From NCBI GenBank assembly GCA_017535925.1, contig JAFXTD010000060.1:1-47449 (forward strand): 47,449 nt of DNA, written 5' to 3'. Under the pieces are notes generated by a model. It saw nothing but the letters and a program-made list of their open reading frames with translations. It made no database searches and was not told the origin of the DNA. A program made the translations under genes and the position numbers. The DNA is from Selenomonadaceae bacterium. GTDB taxonomy: Bacteria > Bacillota > Negativicutes > Selenomonadales > Selenomonadaceae. Positions 43,209 through 47,449 of this stretch are shown here, in pieces. The first letter of the stretch is position 1. Every line of letters starts with the position of its first letter.

Positions 43209-44058
43209 TTACCTCACGGCTTGCATTTTTTTGATATACTCGTTGCCCGCGTGCAAAGTCTTGTCAATTTGCCCGCTGATTTTTCCTTCCGAATCGAACA
43301 GAGGAGCTTTCAAAATATCGGAGACGGCTGCCGCGAAGTTGCAACAATTCATGATGTCGTCAATGTCTTCGTCGCTGTAAATTTCCACGTTGAAGCCATT
43401 GCGCCAGATAAATTCCTTTGCGTCAACAACTTCAAAAGGTCGCAGGCTTTGTTGTCGATATTTTCAAGGGCAATGCGTGCGGTGTCGGTGTTGTGCGCGA
43501 TAACCTCCGCCTCGTCGCTACGCGTGTAGGCAATGTCCAATTTTATCTTGGCGTCCTTTTTAATCGCGCCGCTTAGTCCGGTGAAAACCGCTCCGACAAA
43601 AGCTCCGCTCATACCGCCGATAATAAGCCCGCCGATTCCTCCCGCAAGTCCTCCGTGTTCGGCGGAAAACAAAAGCGTTCCGACAATTTCTCTGTCAGAC
43701 ATCTGCACGCCCGAAACAGAAATCATTTGGTTCATAAGGTTTAAATCTTCGGGGCGCAATGCCAAAGAGCGAATCACTTCGGCGGAAAGTTTTTTGTTAA
43801 AATTAATCTGCACAACTTTTTCGTGCCGGCGACAAATTTTGGAAGAGTGCCGCTCATAATTCCTTTCTTGCGATTCGCCAACTTGAGCATGGTGCCTTCC
43901 GCTTTTTCATATTGGGAACGCAATTTCCTCGACGCCGCCTCAATCATTGTGAACGCCTCGTAATTTACATTGCGCGCCTCGTGTTCGTTTTTGTCGGCTT
44001 GCCAAAAATCGCTGATAACTTTCGCGCCGATACCGCCTCCGATTAAAACGGGAATCAT
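43209..44058 (-). pseudogene. Glycine-zipper membrane protein, frameshifted
   Basis: ATG 44058 starts MIPVLIGGGIGAKVISDF, with a helical region to about 43800. The frame changes near 43800-43815, where QINFNKKLSAEVIRSLAL continues. A glycine zipper (GGLAGGIGGLIIGGMSGAF) lies near 43670-43600, followed by KLDIAYTRSDEAEVIAHNTD. A second frame change near 43435 leads to EVVDAKEFIWRNGFNVEIYS and DIDDIMNCCNFAAAVSDIL, ending at TAA 43211-43209. Together this is about 280 residues with two frameshifts. Alternatively the first break separates two real genes (94 and about 190 residues), because the 94-residue frame overlaps the next. The Gly-rich helix pair suggests membrane insertion. Confidence 0.65.
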
Positions 44059-44067
44059 AAAATCACC

Positions 44068-45030
44068 TCACAAGTTCACAACAATTTTTCTGCGCCGAAA
44101 ATCTCTGCGGAAGTCCTCGCGATTATCGAAGGCAACTTTCCCGCCGAAGTTCTGCAAAATTTTATCCAAGCCCGCCGCAATAACTTCAACGTCGTTTGAA
44201 TAAGTGCCCTTTGAAATTAATTCGAAGCCGCCTCGAATATTTTTGTCCCATTGAAATTTTTCGTCGGCAAAATATTTTTCCATCAAGCCGCGTTGACGAT
44301 TCATCTCGTTCAAAGCATCAGTCTTGATTTTTGAAACGATGTTGCGCCTGTCAGACGCCGCGTCAAGTCCTGCGTCAACCACGTCCATCAGCGCGAAAAT
44401 TTCGTTGCAAGCGTGCTCAATCGCCACGCCGGCAAAAAGACCTCCGGGAAAATTTATCGCCAAAGATTTCAAAACGAGGACGGTGCAACGGCGTGTCACG
44501 AACTTGACAAATTGTTCGTCGGAAATTTTTCCTTCCGCCCAATCAAACGCCAAGTCCTTTACAATGTCTCCGAAAGCCACCGCGTTGAGCACGGGATTGT
44601 TTGAGCCGGCAATGTTGCGAACGATTTTTTGCGAGGCTTGCCCTGCGAATTCTCTGCCGATACGTTGAGCCTCTGCCACGACAACTTTTTTACCGCGTTC
44701 AATGACGATTTTCTTGACGACGCTGTCGGATTTATCTGCCAAAGCACGACTTGCCTCGTCAAAATTTTTTTCGTCTTTCGCCACGTCAAGAAGAGTTGCC
44801 GTCGTCGAAGTTATAAGCTTAACCGTTGCCTCGTTCAAATTTTTTGCGTTCTCGCTTTTGATTTTGTCTGTGGAAATTCTAAGCTGACGTTCGACCTCGC
44901 GGGCAAGGGGCGGCGGCAATTTTTCTTCCGCGATTTCGTAGGAAACTTTATAACCGCGCTCAAGTGCCGCGTCGCTGAATTTGACAAGCTCTCGGCTGAC
45001 GGGCTCGGTGATTTTTTCTTCGTAAGCCAT
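44068..45030 (-). CDS. Unrecognised 320-residue helical protein
   Basis: ATG 45030 is 6 nt after the zinc-ribbon gene. Residues 1-130 are charged helices (ELVKFSDAALERGYKVSYE, EVERQLRISTDKIKSENAK). The middle part (about 130-215) is more hydrophobic, with INFPGGLFAGVAIEHACNEI, possibly a membrane-associated or four-helix domain. The end is basic (NREDFRRDFRRRKIVV). No family recognised. It is intact and lies between the zinc-ribbon and glycine-zipper genes, so it is probably the core of this module. Confidence 0.75.
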   Translation of the reverse strand: MAYEEKITEPVSRELVKFSDAALERGYKVSYEIAEEKLPPPLAREVERQLRISTDKIKSENAKNLNEATVKLITSTTATLLDVAKDEKNFDEASRALADKSDSVVKKIVIERGKKVVVAEAQRIGREFAGQASQKIVRNIAGSNNPVLNAVAFGDIVKDLAFDWAEGKISDEQFVKFVTRRCTVLVLKSLAINFPGGLFAGVAIEHACNEIFALMDVVDAGLDAASDRRNIVSKIKTDALNEMNRQRGLMEKYFADEKFQWDKNIRGGFELISKGTYSNDVEVIAAGLDKILQNFGGKVAFDNREDFRRDFRRRKIVVNL

Positions 45031-45036
45031 CGCGTC

Positions 45037-45129
45037 TCAACCTTTGCTGACTTTTATTTTGCCTTTGCCGTATTCGACGACGTAGCGTTTGCCGCAGTGA
45101 GGACAGTTCGCGCCCTTTGAAATCGCCAT
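45037..45129 (-). CDS. Small zinc-ribbon protein, 30 residues
   Basis: ATG 45129 is preceded by AAGGAG, which overlaps the end of the XRE gene. The product has one CPHCG motif followed by KRYVVEYGKGKIKV, a half zinc ribbon that might dimerise to bind zinc. Its good ribbon motif, ribosome-binding site and position, 6 nt before the next gene, support a real gene despite the size. Confidence 0.65.
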   Translation of the reverse strand: MAISKGANCPHCGKRYVVEYGKGKIKVSKG

Positions 45130-45134
45130 ATCAA

Positions 45135-45507
45135 TCACTCCTTAGCTTTGCTTGAAAAAATTTTATCTGCCCGCTCGAATTGCTCAAGCATTTTGTCCAT
45201 ATCGTCGTTGAGCTTTTTTATCTCGTCGAAAGTTTCTTTCATGTCGCTCCAAAAATTTTTCAAGTCCGATTTATAAATACCGTCAATGTCAGTGAGCAGA
45301 GCCAACTCGACATCCAAGGCACGGGCAATTCTTATCAGCATGGGCAGCGAAACATTTTTATTTCGGAGGCACTTTCGATATGCGACAGATATTTTTTGTT
45401 TATGTCCAACTTGTCGGCGAGTTCGACTTGTGTCATGTTTCTCAACCTGCGAAAACCGGCAATACGCATTCCGATACAACGCATCTCCTCATGAAAATCT
45501 TCTTTCA
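45135..45507 (-). pseudogene. XRE-family regulator of the second accessory operon, frameshifted
   Basis: ATG 45507 behind GAGGAGG. First frame: MRIAGFRRLRNMTQVELADK, then LDINKKYLSHIESA, a canonical helix-turn-helix. Near 45362 the frame changes; KNVSLPMLIRIARALDVELA (the last XRE helices) and a C-terminal coiled coil (DMKETFDEIKKLNDDMDKML) are in the second frame, to TGA 45135. One indel thus splits the DNA-binding domain, and the regulator is probably inactive unless frameshifting occurs. The tail overlaps the next ribosome-binding site, so it was translationally coupled to the module. Confidence 0.8.
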
Positions 45508-45673
45508 TACGCTTGCCTCCTCAAGTCCTTTTGAAAAATATTTTATCAAAAAATTTTCCTTTGTCGACGCCCGCGAAGACATACTCCTCCGCCTGACAGG
45601 TATAATTCGACAAAACGGCTTCGAAGATGCCTCCAAAAATTTTTTTGCGGCGTATGTATTCATTACCGAAAAT

Positions 45674-45702
45674 TTGACAGGTTATAACGAATTAAATATA
45701 AT
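45674..45702 (+). promoter_or_regulatory. Consensus sigma-A promoter of the AGCS symporter gene
   Basis: Perfect TTGACA (45674-45679), 17-nt spacer, perfect TATAAT (45697-45702), about 50 nt before the ATG at 45755. This is the strongest promoter match in the window. The leader is too short for a riboswitch. Confidence 0.9.
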
Positions 45703-45754
45703 TTATGCTGTGAAAAGATTTATCTTTTAATTTTTTCGGGAGGGATTTTTTTTA

Positions 45755-47137
45755 ATGGATCTATCACAGCTTTTGACTGATATTAATGATTTCGTGTGGG
45801 GTCCGATAATGCTGGCGTTCCTCGTCGGCACGGGCATTTTCTTGACAATCCGCTTAAAATTTTTGCCGTGGATAAATCTTTGGTACGCAATCAAAATGAT
45901 TATGCTCCACAAGGCGGACAACAAAGGCGACCTCTCACCGTTCCAATCGCTCATGACGGCTTTAAGTGCGACGGTCGGCACAGGTAATATCGTCGGCGTG
46001 GCAACGGCTATGGTACTCGGCGGGCCCGGCGCGATTATTTGGATGTGGATAAGTGCGGCGTTCGGTCTTTCAACCAAATACGCCGAATCCGTTTTGGCGG
46101 TCAAGTATCGCGAAACAAACTCCGTCGGCGAAATGGCGGGCGGCCCCATGTACGCCATGAAAAACGGTATCGGCGGCGGCTTCGGAAAATTTTTGGCAAC
46201 GGCTTTTGCACTGTTCGCGGTTTGCGCCTCGTTCGGTATCGGCAACATGACTCAAGCAAACTCAATCAGCTCCGCTTTTCAATCAAGTTTCGGCTGGTCG
46301 GGCGAAATCACCGGCGCAATTCTCGTTGTCTGTTCGTTGGCGGTTTTAATGCGCGGCGTTCATTCTATCGGCAAAGTCTCAAGCTTTATCGTTCCGAGTA
46401 TGGCGTTCTTTTACATTCTTTTCACCGTGATAATTGTCATTGTCAATTTTGAAAACGTGCCCGGCGGTTTGGCGATTATGTTCCAAATGGCATTTTCGTT
46501 TGACGCGGTCGCGGGCGGCGTCGGCGGTTCAATCGTTGCAAGTATGTTGACGGCAATGCGTTGGGGCGTGGCTCGCGGCGTCTTTTCAAATGAGGCGGGA
46601 CTCGGCTCGGCTCCGATTGCGGCGGCGGCGGCTCGCACAGACCATGCCTCGCGTCAAGGTTACGTCAACATGACCGGCACTTTCTTCGACACAATGATTA
46701 TCTGCTTCTTGACGGGTTTGGTTATCGCAAGTTCGGGAATGCTCGGCTCGCTCGACCCCGAAACAGGCAAAGTGATTTCCGGTGCGCCGCTCACGATTTT
46801 GGCTTTCAGCACGGTCTATGGCGAAGGTGCAAAGTATATCGTCTCGATTGCCCTCGCGCTCTTTGCTTATTCGACAATCCTCGGCTGGGAATATTACGGC
46901 GAAAAATCTCTCGAATATCTTGTCAGCAACCGCAAAGTTATTTACGCTTACAGATTTATTTTCAGCTGCATTACGTTTATCGGCGCGACGCAAACGCTCG
47001 ACGTTGTCTGGAATTTTTCGGACACAATGAACGGCTTGATGGCTATTCCGAATTTGCTCTGCCTTGTGATTCTCAACAAAGACATTGCCAATGAGTGCTT
47101 CGATTATCAAAAGAATTTTGTTGCTCAAGGAAAATGA
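45755..47137 (+). CDS. Alanine/glycine:cation symporter (AGCS family)
   Basis: 460 residues, ATG behind GGGAGGG. About 10-11 membrane helices. Family motifs are clear: SATVGTGNIVGVATAMVLGG in the first third (cation/substrate region) and RGVFSNEAGLGSAPIAAAAA in the second half. Na+ or H+ driven uptake of alanine or glycine is the family role. Length is normal. Monocistronic, with a consensus promoter and no obvious terminator before the repeats. CodY lies 20 kb away and might control it, but no CodY box is seen here. Confidence 0.95.
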   Translation: MDLSQLLTDINDFVWGPIMLAFLVGTGIFLTIRLKFLPWINLWYAIKMIMLHKADNKGDLSPFQSLMTALSATVGTGNIVGVATAMVLGGPGAIIWMWISAAFGLSTKYAESVLAVKYRETNSVGEMAGGPMYAMKNGIGGGFGKFLATAFALFAVCASFGIGNMTQANSISSAFQSSFGWSGEITGAILVVCSLAVLMRGVHSIGKVSSFIVPSMAFFYILFTVIIVIVNFENVPGGLAIMFQMAFSFDAVAGGVGGSIVASMLTAMRWGVARGVFSNEAGLGSAPIAAAAARTDHASRQGYVNMTGTFFDTMIICFLTGLVIASSGMLGSLDPETGKVISGAPLTILAFSTVYGEGAKYIVSIALALFAYSTILGWEYYGEKSLEYLVSNRKVIYAYRFIFSCITFIGATQTLDVVWNFSDTMNGLMAIPNLLCLVILNKDIANECFDYQKNFVAQGK

Positions 47138-47169
47138 TCAGTGGTTAGAATTCTAATCGCTAACAGCTA
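47138..47169. repeat. Heptamer array R8, left part
   Basis: Units such as GTGGTTA, GAATTCT, AATCGCT, AACAGCT follow the symporter stop. The truncated MITE copy begins inside the array at a TA. Confidence 0.6.
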
Positions 47170-47256
47170 GGGGCTGTTGGTAAATTAAAAAGCAGCAGTT
47201 GGCGAGTGCCCGCGTAAAAAGCCGGATGCTTTTTCAGCGGGTTATCGCCCTTTTCT
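47170..47256. mobile_element. Truncated copy of the MITE-like element
   Basis: Begins GGGGCTGTTGGTAAATT after TA, identical to the left end at 24513. It keeps the CCCGCGTAAAAAGC / GCTTTTTCAGCGGG hairpin and CGCCCTTTTCTT, then homology stops at about 47256. The right end and the 13-bp inverted repeat are missing. It lacks the GC-rich palindrome present in the full copy. Confidence 0.75.
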
Positions 47257-47312
47257 TGTAGGAATTAGGAACTGGGAACTGGGAACTAGTTTCTTATCCC
47301 TAGTCCCTACTA
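47256..47312. repeat. Heptamer array R8, right part
   Basis: Seven-bp units GGAATTA, GGAACTG, GGAACTG, GGAACTA, then GTTTCTT, ATCCCTA, GTCCCTA in constant phase with inverted character, up to the TA before the IS end. Confidence 0.7.
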
Positions 47313-47449
47313 GGGGTTGTTGGTAAACTCAAGTAAAAGAAAAACATAAGCAGTTCTTTGATAAAATGAGTTTGAAAGAAGTGAACAACTTATGTCAAAT
47401 TCATTTTACCACAAAGATTTAACGGACGCTCAATGGAACAGAATAAAAT
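47313..47449 (+). mobile_element. Left end of an IS5-like insertion sequence, cut by window edge
   Basis: Terminal repeat GGGGTTGTTGGTAAACTC (47313-47330) preceded by TA, followed by 61 nt of leader and a transposase start at 47392. The end is related to those of the MITE-like copies and to the solitary repeat at 19013. Confidence 0.8.
47392..47449 (+). CDS. IS5-family transposase, N-terminal fragment
   Basis: ATG 47392 begins MSNSFYHKDLTDAQWNRIK and runs off the window. LTDAQWxRI is the conserved N-terminus of IS5-family transposases (DUF4096-like domain). Function: cut-and-paste transposition with TA-type target duplication in the IS427/IS1031-like subgroup. Only 19 residues are visible, so completeness cannot be judged. 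Confidence 0.8.
   Translation, partial: MSNSFYHKDLTDAQWNRIK

Noticed and set aside
45491-45730. Plus-strand 79-codon frame upstream of the symporter
   Set aside because: It overlaps the XRE regulator in antisense, has no ribosome-binding site, contains the consensus promoter in its 3' part and matches nothing recognisable.
45703-45754. Glycine or other riboswitch before the AGCS symporter
   Set aside because: Only about 50 nt separate the promoter from the start codon, and no conserved fold is visible.
1-47449. tRNA, rRNA or replication origin
   Set aside because: No cloverleaf, rRNA segment, DnaA-box cluster or origin gene was found while reading both strands.

Overview
The window looks like a chromosome segment from a diderm Firmicute (Negativicutes, probably Selenomonadales-like). 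It combines a Firmicute regulator (CodY) with a full set of outer-membrane biogenesis genes: MlaE/MlaF/MlaD, a TolC-family channel, TamB and BamA. MlaD carries a C-terminal extension that looks like an outer-membrane beta-barrel, an arrangement known from diderm Firmicutes. The genus assignment is inference; no rRNA or tRNA gene is present to fix it.

Layout. (1) 1-17170, plus strand: a tightly packed accessory operon. It encodes a coiled-coil protein with 21-residue repeats (cut by the window edge), two tandem paralogous Hsp70/actin-fold ATPases of about 1000 residues, a HerA/DUF87-type ATPase with a Ser/Asn/Thr/Gln-rich insert, a protein with a glycine-rich hydrophobic N-terminus, two small proteins, a dynamin-like GTPase broken by many frameshifts, and a large dynamin-like protein without a P-loop that ends in Sel1-like repeats. 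I do not recognise this gene set as a named system; it is the best candidate here for an undescribed one. (2) 17195-24478: a terminator, a XRE regulator with a nonsense mutation, and a Tad/Flp pilus locus in heavy decay. Only one Flp pilin and possibly tadE are intact. (3) 24479-25761: a 218-bp MITE-like element with TA duplications, codY (minus), and a divergent promoter region with a CodY-box-like site. (4) 25762-27424: a lactate/malate dehydrogenase with atypical active-site residues, and a lytic transglycosylase. (5) 27563-41505: the envelope cluster mlaE-mlaF-[m5C methyltransferase + Eco47II-like endonuclease]-mlaD-adaptor lipoprotein-tolC-tamB-bamA. A type II restriction-modification pair sits inside the mla operon. 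(6) 41565-45507, minus strand: a second accessory operon with a XRE regulator (frameshifted), a 30-residue zinc-ribbon protein, an unknown 320-residue protein, a glycine-zipper protein (frameshifted) and a ferredoxin-domain protein. (7) 45674-47137: an AGCS amino-acid:cation symporter behind a consensus promoter. (8) 47138-47449: repeats, a truncated MITE copy and the left end of an IS5-like insertion sequence.

Two themes cross the window. First, lesions are confined to accessory genes (dynamin, Tad, both XRE genes, glycine-zipper gene), while more than 20 kb of other genes, including 3-4 kb reading frames, are intact. This favours real decay over base-calling error. Second, many intergenic spaces hold tandem 7-bp repeats whose unit differs from place to place, often as inverted arms and often just before a start codon. 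The MITE copies and the IS lie in or next to these arrays.
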